Source: Pseudarthrobacter raffinosi (GTDB lineage Bacteria; Actinomycetota; Actinomycetes; Actinomycetales; Micrococcaceae). Taken from it: a stretch of 64,000 nt of DNA. The stretch spans positions 33,101-97,100 of the forward strand of contig NZ_JAMXBH010000019.1 in assembly GCF_023913735.1 (NCBI RefSeq), given 5' to 3'. The notes beneath the pieces are model-generated. The model was not told the DNA's origin. It searched no databases and saw only the letters and a program-made list of their open reading frames with translations. The position numbers and the translations under genes were made by a program. This document shows positions 26,308 to 36,319 of this stretch, piece by piece (the first letter of the stretch is position 1; each line of letters starts with the position of its first letter).

Positions 26308-27221
26308 AGGGCGTCCTTTCCTTCGTAGCCGGCGGTCAGCTGTTCGCGGCACGTCTTCCATTCGTGTTCTTCGATGCGCATGAAGTGCGCCTTTTCGCGC
26401 TCCTCCAGCAGCGGGACGCCGCGGCCCACCTTCGTGTCGCAAAGGATCACGGAGGGACGTCCGACGGCGGCGGCCTGGGCGGCTGCGTTGTCGAACGCTG
26501 CGAGCAGCGCGGCGATGTTGTTGCCGTCGATGCGCTGGGTGTACCAGCCGAATGCTTCCCACTTCTCGGTGACGGGTTCGGTGCGGAGGACGTTGTCGGT
26601 TTTGCCGTCGGCCTGGAGGGCGTTGATGTCCACCATGGCGGTGAGGTTGCCGAGCTGGTGGTGGTGGGCGCCCATGGCCGCTTCCCAGGTGGAGCCTTCG
26701 TCGAGTTCGCCGTCGGAGAGGAAGTTATAGATCCTGGCCGAAGAGCCTTGGTAGCGCAGGCCCAGGGCCATGCCGACGGCGATGGGGAGGCCGTGGCCCA
26801 GGGATCCGCCGGAGATTTCCATGCCGGGGGTGTAGGTGGACATCCCGGACATCGGCAGGCGGGAATCGTCCGAGCCGTACGTTTCGAGTTCGGTCACGGG
26901 GATGGTGCCGGCTTCGGCGAGGGCCGCGTAGTGTCCGATTGCATAGTGCCCGGTGGAGAGCAGGAACCGGTCCCGGGCCTCCCATTCGGGGTCCTCGGCG
27001 CGGAAACGGAGCTGGTCGGAGTACACGGTGGCCAGCATGTCTGCCGCGCCGAGGGCCTGGCCCACGTAGCCTTGGCCCTGCACCTCGCCCATGTTCAAAG
27101 CGTGATGCCGGATCCGGTACGCCGCGGCGCCGACGCGCTCGAGGCGTTCCGCAGCCGTTTCCTGGATCATGCGTTCCTTCTGGGGGAGTTCGTGTGAGTG
27201 CAGTTCGTGAGTCACGGTCAT
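26304..27221 (-). CDS. Transketolase-like protein, N-terminal (ThDP-binding) subunit
   Basis: A 305-residue protein holding the diphosphate-binding domain, with the ThDP/Mg motif around LSDGELDEGSTWEAAMGA (residues ~167-185) and the usual STGHYAIGHYAAL and GSLGHGLPIAVGMA blocks. Start ATG 27221 overlaps the stop of the upstream permease by one base. It pairs with the C-terminal subunit just downstream. A second in-frame ATG (residue 18) is a possible start. Confidence 0.88.
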   Translation of the reverse strand: MTVTHELHSHELPQKERMIQETAAERLERVGAAAYRIRHHALNMGEVQGQGYVGQALGAADMLATVYSDQLRFRAEDPEWEARDRFLLSTGHYAIGHYAALAEAGTIPVTELETYGSDDSRLPMSGMSTYTPGMEISGGSLGHGLPIAVGMALGLRYQGSSARIYNFLSDGELDEGSTWEAAMGAHHHQLGNLTAMVDINALQADGKTDNVLRTEPVTEKWEAFGWYTQRIDGNNIAALLAAFDNAAAQAAAVGRPSVILCDTKVGRGVPLLEEREKAHFMRIEEHEWKTCREQLTAGYEGKDAL

Positions 27222-28558
27222 CAGACGCTCACCGACTGGGGCGTGCTTTTGGTGGCCTCATCCGCGAGCTGCCGCTCGCGCTTGCCCCAGGTCTCCCGGG
27301 TGACCAAGGCGGCCCACAGGCCGATGGCCGCGTAGAAGCTGAAGAGGAGGGCGGGGCCCATCCAGCCCAGGGAAACGAACAGGAGTGTGGTGACGAAGGG
27401 GGTGAATCCAGAGACCATGGCGGAGATCTGGTAGGCCAGTGAGGCGCCGGAGGCGCGGGTCTTGGCCTGGAAGAGCTCGGGGAACCAGGCGCCCTGGGCG
27501 CCGGCGAGGGAGTTCTGGCAAACGGCGTAGGAGATGGCGACGGTGGCGATGATGGCGATGAACATTCCGGTGTTGACCAGGAGGAACATCGGGACGCCGA
27601 ACAACAGTGCGAAGGCTGTGGACCAGATGTAGAGTGGCCGGCGGCCGATCCTGTCCGTAAGCCGTGCCCAGGCCATGGTGGCGAAGATGCCGATGAAGGA
27701 AGCGATGCAGAGGGCGACGAGAGTTTCGGTCTTGTCAGCGAGCTGCTGGGTGTGGAGGTAGGAAATCATGTAGGTGATGGAGACGGCGTAGCCGGCGGTC
27801 TCGGCGATGCGGAGGCCAATGCCCTTGACGATGCTGCGCCAGTCAGTCTTGATGACCTCGATGATCGGGGACTTCACGATCGCGCCACTGTCCTTGACCT
27901 CGTCAAAGACCGGAGATTCGGGGACCTTGGCGCGGATGATCAGGCCCACCACAACCAGGACGATGCTGGCCAGGAATGGAACACGCCAGGCGAGTTCGCC
28001 GCCGAGGTTCACGCTGACCAGGAACACGAGGTTGGCGAGCAGGAGGCCAACGGGGAAGCCAGCCTGCACGATGCCGGTGTACTTGCCCTTGGACTTCCAG
28101 GGCGCGTGCTCGTAGCTCATCAGGATGGCGCCGCCCCATTCGGCACCGAAAGCAAGGCCCTGGACGATGCGGACGAAGACCAGCAGCGCGGGAGCGAGTA
28201 AGCCCACCTGGCCGTAGGTGGGCAGGAGGCCGATGATGAACGTGGCCACACCCATCAGGATCAGGGAGGCCACCAGAACCGGCTTGCGGCCCACCTTGTC
28301 GCCGAGGTGCCCGCCGATGATGCCGCCGATGGGGCGGGCGGCGAAGCCGACGCCGAGGGTGGCGAAGGCTGCCAGCGTGCCCGTCACCGGATCGCCGGTG
28401 GGGAAGAACGCCGTGCCGAAGTACAGTGCAGCCGCGGTGCCGAAGCCGATGAAGTCATACGTCTCGATAACGGCGCCAACGCCGGACCCGATTGCGACGC
28501 GCTTTGCGTCCTTTGTGCCATGCACGTGGCCGCGCATTTTGAGAGCCTCATTGCTCAT
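27221..28558 (-). CDS. MFS transporter, metabolite:H+ symporter (MHS) type
   Basis: A 445-residue, 12-helix permease with MHS hallmarks: GAVIETYDFIGFGTAAAL near the N-terminus, GGHLGDKVGRKPVLVASL between helices 2 and 3, and RIVQGLAFGAEWGGA in helix 4. MHS carriers usually bring in carboxylates or related metabolites with protons. ATG 28558 has AAGGGA seven bases upstream; the frame is open above it. It is first in the operon with the transketolase subunits, so it may import their sugar or polyol. The substrate is not known. Confidence 0.85.
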   Translation of the reverse strand: MSNEALKMRGHVHGTKDAKRVAIGSGVGAVIETYDFIGFGTAAALYFGTAFFPTGDPVTGTLAAFATLGVGFAARPIGGIIGGHLGDKVGRKPVLVASLILMGVATFIIGLLPTYGQVGLLAPALLVFVRIVQGLAFGAEWGGAILMSYEHAPWKSKGKYTGIVQAGFPVGLLLANLVFLVSVNLGGELAWRVPFLASIVLVVVGLIIRAKVPESPVFDEVKDSGAIVKSPIIEVIKTDWRSIVKGIGLRIAETAGYAVSITYMISYLHTQQLADKTETLVALCIASFIGIFATMAWARLTDRIGRRPLYIWSTAFALLFGVPMFLLVNTGMFIAIIATVAISYAVCQNSLAGAQGAWFPELFQAKTRASGASLAYQISAMVSGFTPFVTTLLFVSLGWMGPALLFSFYAAIGLWAALVTRETWGKRERQLADEATKSTPQSVSV

Positions 28559-28604
28559 TGCTGAATCCCTTTCGAAGAGCGAGGAACGCTTCCGCACCGT
28601 CGCT

Positions 28605-28687
28605 GTCGACTGTTAACAAATGATATGCCAGTGTGACCCACATCATGCATCAATGTCAACAGTCAATGTTTGAGGTTGACTGTCAAC
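28605..28687. promoter_or_regulatory. Three operators between divergent sugar operons
   Basis: GTCGACTGTTAAC (28605-28617), GTCAACAGTCAAT (28655-28667) and GTTGACTGTCAAC (28675-28687) match one dyad, GTYRAC-W-GTYRAY, the last perfectly. Two more copies precede the FCD regulator at 25.2 kb. They sit between the MFS start (28558) and the isomerase start (28746) and can control both directions. Confidence 0.7.
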
Positions 28688-28745
28688 AATGAAATCATCT
28701 ACAGTGATTCACATCACCACCCACTCGTTCAGAGGATCAACGACG

Positions 28746-29570
28746 ATGTTCAATTCCCGACTCGGCTGCTCTTCCATCAGCTTCAGGCACCAAGACCTGC
28801 CGGCCGCTCTGCGGACCATCAGCGGCCTGGGCTTCGACGAAATCGATCTCGGCGCCCTCCCGGGAGTATGCGACCACGTGCCGTACGACCTGGATGCAGC
28901 TGCCGTTACTGCGGTGACGGCGGAAGTTGCAGCCTCCGGCCTGCGCGTCCGTTCCGTCAACGGAGATATCGGCGATCTCAACGCAGTGCTCGACGACGGC
29001 CAGCAGGTTTCCCGCGAACGGCACCTCGAGGCGCTGCTCACGCTCGCCGCCAACACCGGGGCGAAGGCGCTGGTCCTTCCGTGCGGGGCGCTGAGCCACG
29101 AACCGGTTCGGAGCGTCGACGAGGACCTGGACCAAATTGCCGCCCACCTGGTCCATGCCGGACAGCGGGCGGCGGAGTTCGGTGTCGAGCTCTGGACCGA
29201 ATCCCTGCACTTCCTGAGGTTCTGCTGGAACCTGGAACGCGCGGAACTGCTGGCCGGGCGGCTGGCGGATACCGGCGTCGGAATTGTTATGGACTTCAGC
29301 CATATTGTCGCCGCCGGCGAAGATCCGCTGGAGTACCTCTCCCGCCACGAGGGCCGGATCTCCCACGTCCACCTCCGCGATGCCGTGCCCGGCAACATCA
29401 ACCTCAGCATCGGCAACGGCCAGGCAGACTTCGCCGCCGGGCTCAGCGGCCTCGCGGCGAGTGGCTACACCGGCCACTTCTCCCTCGAGCTCGAAACCAG
29501 CGACGTCACGCACGACGAACGCCCCGCGGCCGCCGCCAAGGCTGCCAGCTACATCACCGACCTCATCTGA
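28746..29570 (+). CDS. Sugar phosphate isomerase/epimerase (TIM barrel)
   Basis: A 274-residue protein of the xylose-isomerase-like TIM-barrel family, with metal-ligand segments ELWTESLHFL, GIVMDFSHI, RISHVHLRDA and a final SLELE. ATG 28746 is preferred; the frame is open to 28689 through an operator. Family members isomerise or epimerise sugars and their phosphates. With a DhaK-type kinase and an RpiB isomerase next to it, the role resembles L-erythrulose-1-phosphate isomerase (LerI) of tetritol pathways or an apiose isomerase. Confidence 0.8.
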   Translation: MFNSRLGCSSISFRHQDLPAALRTISGLGFDEIDLGALPGVCDHVPYDLDAAAVTAVTAEVAASGLRVRSVNGDIGDLNAVLDDGQQVSRERHLEALLTLAANTGAKALVLPCGALSHEPVRSVDEDLDQIAAHLVHAGQRAAEFGVELWTESLHFLRFCWNLERAELLAGRLADTGVGIVMDFSHIVAAGEDPLEYLSRHEGRISHVHLRDAVPGNINLSIGNGQADFAAGLSGLAASGYTGHFSLELETSDVTHDERPAAAAKAASYITDLI

Positions 29571-29595
29571 CACAACACACCATCCAAGGAGCATC

Positions 29596-30372
29596 ATGAC
29601 CACCACCATCCAGCGCACCGCCGTCCTCACCGGGGCAACCTCGGACCGCGGCATCGGCATCACCACCGCCCGCCGCTACGCCAGCCAGGGCTGGGCGGTG
29701 GTTATCCTGGACCTGGACGGCGAGAAGTCCGCAAAAGTCGCCGCAGACATCGGCAATGAGTTCAACGTGCCTGCCTTCGGCCACGAGATCGACGTCGCCA
29801 ACGAAAGCTCCGTCAACACCGCCTACGCGGCGGTCAAGGCGGAGATCATTGCCGGCATCCTGCCCCCGGTCGGAGCCCTCGCCAACATCGCCGGCATCAC
29901 CTCCCCGGTCCCGTTCCTGGAGACCACGCTGGAGCTCTGGCACAAGGTGATGGACGTCAACGCCACCGGCACCTACCTGGTGACCAAGGCGTTCCTGCCG
30001 GACATGATCGAGAACGGCTGGGGCAGGATCGTCAACATGTCCTCGGTCTCCGCCCAGCGCGGCGGCGGCGTGTTCGGCAAGGTCCCCTACTCCGCCGCGA
30101 AGGCCGCGATCCTGGGCCTGACCAAGGCGCTGGCCCGCGAAATTGGCGCCACCGGCGTCACCGTGAACGCCATCACGCCCGGCGCCGTGGATACCAACAT
30201 CCGGGTGGGCAGCACCGACGAGCAGGAAGCCGCCATCAACGCCGGCATCCCCCTGGGGCGGAACGCCACGACCGAAGAGATCGCGGCCGTCATCACGTTC
30301 CTGTCCTCCGAGGAATCCGCGTACCTCACCGGAACCACCATCGACATCAACGGCGGAAGCCACATCCACTAA
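29596..30372 (+). CDS. Short-chain dehydrogenase/reductase
   Basis: A 258-residue classical SDR. It has the cofactor motif TGATSDRGIG (residues ~11-20), an Asp after strand 2 (ILDLDG) that favours NAD, NIAGI, the catalytic Ser in MSSVSAQ and the YSAAK catalytic pair (~153-157). AAGGAG precedes ATG 29596. In this operon it probably oxidises a polyol to a ketose (for example a tetritol to a tetrulose), which is inferred from neighbours. Confidence 0.85.
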   Translation: MTTTIQRTAVLTGATSDRGIGITTARRYASQGWAVVILDLDGEKSAKVAADIGNEFNVPAFGHEIDVANESSVNTAYAAVKAEIIAGILPPVGALANIAGITSPVPFLETTLELWHKVMDVNATGTYLVTKAFLPDMIENGWGRIVNMSSVSAQRGGGVFGKVPYSAAKAAILGLTKALAREIGATGVTVNAITPGAVDTNIRVGSTDEQEAAINAGIPLGRNATTEEIAAVITFLSSEESAYLTGTTIDINGGSHIH

Positions 30373-30416
30373 CAGCGCTCCACCCAGAAGACTAAGTCCA
30401 CGTCAGAGAGCCCACC

Positions 30417-32196
30417 ATGACCAAGATTTTCAACAATCCCTCCGAATTCGCAGAAGAGGCCCTGGCCGGATTCTGCGACATCCATTCCGGGCTGGTGCGT
30501 CAGGTCCCCGGCGGCGCCGTGCGGCGCCACCGCCCCGCCAAGCCCAAAGTGGCGGTCCTCGCCGGCGGCGGTTCCGGACACTACCCGGCGTTCGCCGGGC
30601 TGATCGGCACCGGACTGGCCGACGGCGCCGTGGTGGGCAACATCTTCACGTCGCCTTCGGCGCAGCAGGCCTACGCCGTGGCCAAGTCCGCGGATTCGGG
30701 CGCCGGCGTCATCTTCACCTACGGCAACTACTCCGGGGACGTGATGAACTTCGGCATGGCCAGCGAACGCCTCGCCGCCGAAGGGATCCAGGTCGAGAAC
30801 GTCCTGGTCACCGACGACATCGCCAGCGCACCGCCGTCGGAATCCGACAAACGCCGCGGCATCGCCGGTGACTTCACGGTCTTCAAGATCATGGGCGCTG
30901 CAGCTGAGGCGGGCGCTGACCTGGCCGACGTCGTCCGCCTGGGCCGGAAGGCCAACAGCCTGACGAGGACCATCGGCAGCGCTTTCCACGGCTGCACGTT
31001 TCCCGGCGCCGACGCCCCGCTGTTTACGCTCCCGGACAAGCAGATGGGCCTCGGCCTGGGAATCCACGGCGAACCCGGCCTGTTCGACACCGATTTGCCG
31101 TCCGCCAAGTGAACTCGGCCAGGAATTTGTGGCCCGGCTGCTGGCCGAAACCCCGCCCGGCGCCGGCGACCGGCTCGCGGTGATCCTCAATGGGCTGGGG
31201 TCCACCAAGCACGAGGAGCTCTTTGTCCTCTGGCTGACCGTGGCCCCGCTCCTGCGGGACGCCGGCTACACGCGGGTGAAGCCCGAGGTGGGCGAGCTCG
31301 TCACCAGCCTCGACATGTCCGGCGTCTCCCTCACCATCACCTGGCTGGATGCGGAGCTGGAACCGCTCTGGACGGCGCCCGCGGAAACCCCTGCGTACCG
31401 CCGAGGAACTACCGCCGTTCAGTCAGGGGACGCCTCCGGCGAGGAAACGTCCGACGCCGGGACGGCCGATGCGCCATTCGAGGCCGACGCCGACTCCCGC
31501 ACCTACGCCGTCCAGTGCGTTGCGGCGCTCGAAGCCGCCCGCCAATCGCTGCATGCGGCCGAGTCGCGGCTGGGGGACCTCGATGCCGTGGCCGGCGACG
31601 GTGACCACGGCCGCGGAATGGTCCGCGGGAGCGACGCCGCCGCCACAGCAGGCGCCGCGGCCGGTACCCGAGGTGCCGGGGCGGGCTCGGTCCTGGTCGC
31701 CGCCGGTGACGCCTGGGCAGACAAGGCCGGCGGCACCTCCGGAGTTCTATGGGGTGCGGGGCTGCGGGCGTTGGGCGAATCCTTGGGGGACCACAGGGTC
31801 CCTGGCGCCGAGGAACTGGCGGCCGGAATGAGCGCCTTCGCTGCCAGAATCACTGACCTGGGGAAGGCCGGACCGGGCGACAAGACAATGGTGGATGCGC
31901 TCCTGCCGTTCACGGAAGCCTTCACCCGGCTGGTGCAGGAGGGTGCAGAACCGCGTCAGGCCTGGGCCTCCGCGGCCCTTGACGCTGTGGCGGCGGCCGA
32001 GGCCACGGCCGCACTCCGCCCACTGAAGGGACGGGCGCGGCCACTGGCGGAGAAGAGCCTGGGCACGCCGGACCCCGGAGCCACGTCCCTCGCCATGATT
32101 TTCACGGTCATGGGGCCCTTCCTGGCAGGTTCGGGCCAGCCCGGCTCCAGTCAATCACGTATCACATCCAACCAGACCGCAAGGGCACTTTCATGA
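30417..32196 (+). pseudogene. DhaK-DhaL fused kinase (dihydroxyacetone/tetrulose kinase type), frameshifted
   Basis: 30417-31112 encodes the first 231 residues of a DhaK domain (AGGGSGHYPAFAG; substrate His in GSAFHGCTFPG) and stops at TGA inside DLPSAK. The continuation ELGQEFVARLLAETPPG is one frame over and runs through the rest of DhaK and the DhaL domain (DAVAGDGDHGRGM, AGGTSG, GDKTMVDAL) to 32196. An extra T at 31110 explains the break; without it the protein has 592 residues, normal for DhaKL. Such kinases use ATP on dihydroxyacetone, erythruloses or apulose. It overlaps rpiB by 4 bp. Confidence 0.85.
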
Positions 32197-32702
32197 CCAT
32201 GGACCCAGCAACCCCCACACCAGCAACCCCGGGACTGCGTCTGGTCCTGGGCGCCGATGAGGCCGGCGTCGACTACAAAAACCGCATCCTGGCCGACCTG
32301 CAGGACGACCCGAGGATCAGCGAAATCATCGACATCGGGGTCAACCGGAGCGACGCCCCGGCGGACTTCGTCAGGCCCTACCCGTACGTTGGTATTGCGG
32401 CGGGAGAGCTGATCCGCGACGGGCGTGCCGACCGTGCCATTCTGTTCTGCGGCACGGGAATCGGTGTGGCGATTGCCGCCAACAAGGTGGACGGAATCCG
32501 CGCCACGACGGCCCATGATTCGTTCTCCGTGGAGCGGTCCGTCCTGTCCAATGACTGCCAGGTCCTCGCCATGGGGCAGCGCGTTGTAGGAGTGGAACTG
32601 GCCAGCAGGCTGGCCCGCGAATGGATCGGCTACACGTTCGACCCCAGCTCGGCCTCGGCGGACAAGGTCCAGGTGCTCACGGACTTCGAGGGCTGCTCCT
32701 AG
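32193..32702 (+). CDS. RpiB/LacA/LacB-type sugar-phosphate isomerase
   Basis: A 169-residue RpiB-family protein: [11 protein letters not shown] near the N-terminus, the anion-hole [14 protein letters not shown] (residues ~87-100) and catalytic-type [17 protein letters not shown]. RpiB enzymes interconvert ribose or allose phosphates; in tetritol pathways a homologue converts D-erythrulose 4-phosphate to D-erythrose 4-phosphate. ATG 32193 overlaps the kinase frame by four bases, so it is the last gene of the operon. Confidence 0.85.
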   Translation: MTMDPATPTPATPGLRLVLGADEAGVDYKNRILADLQDDPRISEIIDIGVNRSDAPADFVRPYPYVGIAAGELIRDGRADRAILFCGTGIGVAIAANKVDGIRATTAHDSFSVERSVLSNDCQVLAMGQRVVGVELASRLAREWIGYTFDPSSASADKVQVLTDFEGCS

Positions 32703-33703
32703 GCTTCCCGGGTGGCGGGGGACTTGGTCTGCGCCGGATCGCGTTCCGCGAGTGAGCCGATGGCGTCGTCGATCTTCTTCAGGACCTCAGGCTCCAGCGT
32801 CACACCCGCAGCGGCCACGGTGTCTGCGAGCTGCTCAGGGCGCGACGCCCCGACGATGGCGGAGGCAACGTTCGGGTTCTGCAGCACCCAGGCAACCGCG
32901 AGTTGGGGCATGGTGAGCCCGGCTTCCGCGGCGATCGGCTTGAGGTCCTGGACACCGGCGAGGACGTCGTCACGCATCCAGCGCTGGATCATCCTGGCGC
33001 CGCCCTTGTCATCCGTGGCGCGGCTGCCTTCGGGCGCAGGCTGGCCGGGCAGGTACTTTCCGCTCAGCACACCCTGCGCCATGGGGGACCAGACGATCTG
33101 GGACACGCCCAGCTCCTCCGACGCCGGCACAACCTCGGCCTCGATGACGCGCCACAGCATGGAGTACTGCGGCTGGTTGGAGATCAGCTGGAAACCCAGT
33201 TGCCTGGACAGGGCATGGCCCTCGCGGAGCTGCTCCGCGGTCCACTCGCTGACGCCGATGTACAGCGCCTTGCCTTGGCGGACAATGTCCGCGAACGCCT
33301 GCATGGTCTCTTCCAGCGGCGTTTCGAAGTCGTACCGGTGGGCCTGGTAGAGGTCCACGTAGTCCGTCTGGAGCCGGCTGAGCGAGCCGTTGATCGACTC
33401 CATGATGTGCTTGCGGGACAGGCCCAGATCGTTTTTGCCCTTGGGGCCGGTGGGGCCGAAGACCTTGGTGAAGATCTCCAGGGACTCCCGGCGTTCGCCC
33501 TTCAGTGCCTCGCCGAGGACTGTTTCCGCTGCTGTGTTGGCGTAGACGTCCGCCGTGTCAAAGGTGCTGATGCCGGCGTCGAGCGCGGCCCGCACGCACT
33601 GGGTGGCGACGTCGTTCTCCACCTGTGAGCCGTGCGTCAGCCAGTTGCCGAACGTGATTTCCGAGACTTTGAGGCCGCTGTTTCCGAGGTATCTGAATTC
33701 CAT
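32699..33703 (-). CDS. Aldo/keto reductase, potassium-channel-beta-like
   Basis: A 334-residue AKR with the tetrad in order: Asp (FDTADVYAN), Tyr (in VYAN), Lys (EIFTKVFG) and His ([10 protein letters not shown]), plus the NADPH loop near the C-terminus ([11 protein letters not shown]). The family reduces aldehydes and ketones with NADPH. GTG 33712 is an alternative start. It converges on rpiB with a 4-bp overlap and has no operon partner. A broken paralogue lies just upstream. Confidence 0.85.
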   Translation of the reverse strand: MEFRYLGNSGLKVSEITFGNWLTHGSQVENDVATQCVRAALDAGISTFDTADVYANTAAETVLGEALKGERRESLEIFTKVFGPTGPKGKNDLGLSRKHIMESINGSLSRLQTDYVDLYQAHRYDFETPLEETMQAFADIVRQGKALYIGVSEWTAEQLREGHALSRQLGFQLISNQPQYSMLWRVIEAEVVPASEELGVSQIVWSPMAQGVLSGKYLPGQPAPEGSRATDDKGGARMIQRWMRDDVLAGVQDLKPIAAEAGLTMPQLAVAWVLQNPNVASAIVGASRPEQLADTVAAAGVTLEPEVLKKIDDAIGSLAERDPAQTKSPATREA

Positions 33704-33784
33704 GGTTTCCACGCTAGCGGAGAAAGTTATTGAGGGAAAGGGCTTTCCGCAAACGCACGACGGCGTTGCGGCCGCCCCCCGCGA

Positions 33785-34629
33785 TCAGCGGCGGCGGAGT
33801 TCCGCGTACTCCAGGGACGGCACTATCGCCCCGGCGTCGCGCTCCACGAAGTTGGTCCCAGGCGGCACCAGTTCGTCGATCGCGTCCAGCACGGACTCCC
33901 CCAGGAGGGTGTCCGCGGCCTTGAGATAGGCCTTGAGATGGTCCTCGGTGCGCGGGCCGATGATCACACTGCTGACGGCGGGGTGGTTCAGCGCGAACCC
34001 GATGGACAGTTCCACGAGCGAGATTTCCAGCTTGTCGGCCAGCCGGGCCAGCGCGTCCGCAGCCAGCAGCTTCCGCTCGCTGGACGGCCCGGAAATGTCG
34101 GAGCGTCCCGGAAGTGAGTGCACTCGGGTTGGCGGTTTCCCGGCATCGAGGACGAACTCGCCGGACAACCAGCCCCCGGCCAGCGGACCGTAGGCGAGTA
34201 CACCCAGGCCGTACTGCTGCGCAACGGGCAGGACATCGCGTTCGTTGCCGCGGACCAGCATCGAATAGGGGACCTGGTTGGCTACGGGCGGGATCAGGTG
34301 GTTGGTGGTGGCCAGCCACTGGGCCTCCACGAGCTGCGCCGGGGTGAACACCGAGGTGCCGTAGTAGAGGATCTTTCCCTGCCGGATGAGGTCGTTCAGG
34401 GCGGTGATGGTCTCGAGCACGTCGGTGTTGTAGTCCGGCCGGTGCGCCTGGTACAGATCGATCCGGTCTGGATGATGCGGATGCTTTCATCCGCGCCGGT
34501 GGGGGCGCCGCCTGCCTGGAGGCCGCCGGCTGCGCCGCCCGACCCTTAGCCAAAGTTCATGGTGCCCAGTATGAGCGGGCTAATGGGCGTGCCGGACCGC
34601 CCGAACACGCGAAGTTCGCTGAGGCTCAT
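33785..34629 (-). pseudogene. Aldo/keto reductase remnant
   Basis: ATG 34629 opens SLSELRVFGRSGTPISPLIL-GTMNFG, a typical AKR start, which is cut by TAA. The same frame continues as GGAPTGADESIRIIQT and then jumps, with ~60 or more residues missing, into IDLYQAHRPDYNTDVLETIT in another frame, which runs intact to 33785. The active-site Asp/Tyr/Lys segment is deleted. It is a dead relative of the neighbouring AKR gene. The 3' piece alone (33785-34420, from a fortuitous ATG) is open for 211 codons. Confidence 0.8.
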
Positions 34630-34800
34630 CCCCGGCTCCTCACAATCGATTTCCCACGCGGATTGCTCTGGATCGTCACGACGCTACACAAATTCGGGGC
34701 CAGCCCGCAGGAAGATGCCACAGTGCTTCGCTTTTCGTAGCACGGGGTAACGCGGGCCGGGGCAGCGACGGTTTGTGACGGCCCGGGAGCTGCACGGTCC

Positions 34801-35688
34801 TCAGCTCCGGTCGGCAGGCAGCTTGGCCTTGAGGACGTTCGCGTGGCCGGACAACGACACCAGCGATCCGGTGTCCAGCAGGGACAGGGGCGCGGGGGTG
34901 GGCGGCTTCGTGAAGGAGCGGGCGGCTCCAAGGCCGACGCTCTCACGGCTGGGGTCGCGGTTGGAATTGTCCCGCGCAGGGTTGTCCTGGTGCAGCGCTG
35001 ACTCCACTAACGGAGCCACCGCTTCCACCTTCGCCGCGGGAACGGAGGGACCGGGAAGATCGCGGACCGAGATCTTGATTTCGGGGGCGGCCGCCCGGGC
35101 GCGCGCCATGGCCCGGGCATCTGCTTCGGCCACCGCGGCAGCCCAGTCCTCGGCGAGCACCGGGGGTTCCTTGCGGGCCGCGGTGAGCAGCGGGTGATGC
35201 TCCACTGCATGGTGGAAGCGGGGCCGGAGTTCGGAGGGTTTCAGGAAGGTGCGGGCGTCTTGAAGGGCTTTGCGCCAGCTGCCCGGCGCGCTCACTGCGG
35301 CCACGGCGGCCGCGCTGTGGGCAAACATCGTGGACAGGGCTGCGCCGGTTGTCGTCCGTGGGGCGCCGGCCCGTGCCACCAATGCTGCCCGCAGCACCCC
35401 GGCGCGGGCCGGCTGGCCGGCAGACGGGGCGGCAGCGCCGTCGTCGTGCGTTCCGTCGGGGGCGCCCAACGGCGGCACGGACTCCCCGGTCAGGCGGACC
35501 AGGGGGAGGGTTTCGTGTTTGGGGAGCCGCCCAAAGAGGGCCATTACGGTCAGCACAAACAGCCGCCCGGCGCCGGCAAGCAGCAAGGTGATGACCACCA
35601 GCAGGAACAGGCCCAGGAACATCAGGAGCGCCAGGCCGAGCGTGCCGAAAAAAGTCAGGTTGAGAGCGATCGTCGTTGAATCTCCCAC
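34801..35688 (-). CDS. Hypothetical protein with N-terminal membrane segment
   Basis: A 295-residue protein starting at GTG 35688, preceded by GGAGAG. Residues ~8-50 form one or two hydrophobic helices (LGLALLMFLGLFLLVVITLL). The rest is Ala/Pro-rich and soluble-looking, with no recognised domain and many Arg/Glu helices. Topology suggests a membrane-anchored cytoplasmic protein. The region 34630-34800 downstream is non-coding. Function unknown. Confidence 0.6.
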   Translation of the reverse strand: MGDSTTIALNLTFFGTLGLALLMFLGLFLLVVITLLLAGAGRLFVLTVMALFGRLPKHETLPLVRLTGESVPPLGAPDGTHDDGAAAPSAGQPARAGVLRAALVARAGAPRTTTGAALSTMFAHSAAAVAAVSAPGSWRKALQDARTFLKPSELRPRFHHAVEHHPLLTAARKEPPVLAEDWAAAVAEADARAMARARAAAPEIKISVRDLPGPSVPAAKVEAVAPLVESALHQDNPARDNSNRDPSRESVGLGAARSFTKPPTPAPLSLLDTGSLVSLSGHANVLKAKLPADRS

Positions 35689-35917
35689 GTCATCTCTCCT
35701 CTCTGCCGGCGGCGGAGTCCGTCCCGGCACTCATCACCACGGGCAACAGCCCTCCTCCACCTTACGGACTATTTTTCGGTCCTGCCGCTCCCGGGCGGGG
35801 TTCGTCCGAGGTTGTTTCGAAGCTGTTACCGGATATGACAACACCGGCTGCGGCCTATAGTCGGAAGGGATCCACGAGGCCGCCGAAAGCGGTCCGGACA
35901 ACCGCGACAGGAGCACC

Positions 35918-36319
35918 ATGACCGAGAACCCGATCCACGCCGGCAACTGCGTTTGCCTGTCCGGCGAGGCCTACGCGGACTGCTGCGGACGGTTCCATAA
36001 TGGCGGGGCCGAAGCCGCCACAGCGGAGCAGCTGATGCGCTCCCGCTACAGTGCGTTTGTCCTGCGGAACGCCGAATATCTCCGGAAAACCTGGTATCCG
36101 GACACCGCCCCTTCGGATCTGGAGCTGGATCCTGCCATGGAGTGGCGCCGCTTGGACATCCTGTCCACGAGCCGCGGCGGCCCGCTGGATACTGAGGGGA
36201 CCGTGGAGTTCAAGGCCCACTTCCGGCACGACGGCGAACGCGGAGTCCACCACGAAACCAGCCGTTTTGTCCGCGAGAACCGCCGCTGGTACTACGTCGA
36301 CGCCGTGATGCTCGCCTAG
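35918..36319 (+). CDS. YchJ family protein (UPF0225)
   Basis: A 133-residue protein with an N-terminal SEC-C-like zinc motif (CVCLSGEAYADCCG, residues ~11-24) and the family block AATAEQLMRSRYSAFVLRN, then a beta-rich NTF2-like domain (FKAHFRHDG, RRWYYVDAV). Full length for YchJ. Molecular function is not established for the family. GGAGCACC precedes ATG 35918. It converges on the next gene with a 4-bp overlap. Confidence 0.85.
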   Translation: MTENPIHAGNCVCLSGEAYADCCGRFHNGGAEAATAEQLMRSRYSAFVLRNAEYLRKTWYPDTAPSDLELDPAMEWRRLDILSTSRGGPLDTEGTVEFKAHFRHDGERGVHHETSRFVRENRRWYYVDAVMLA

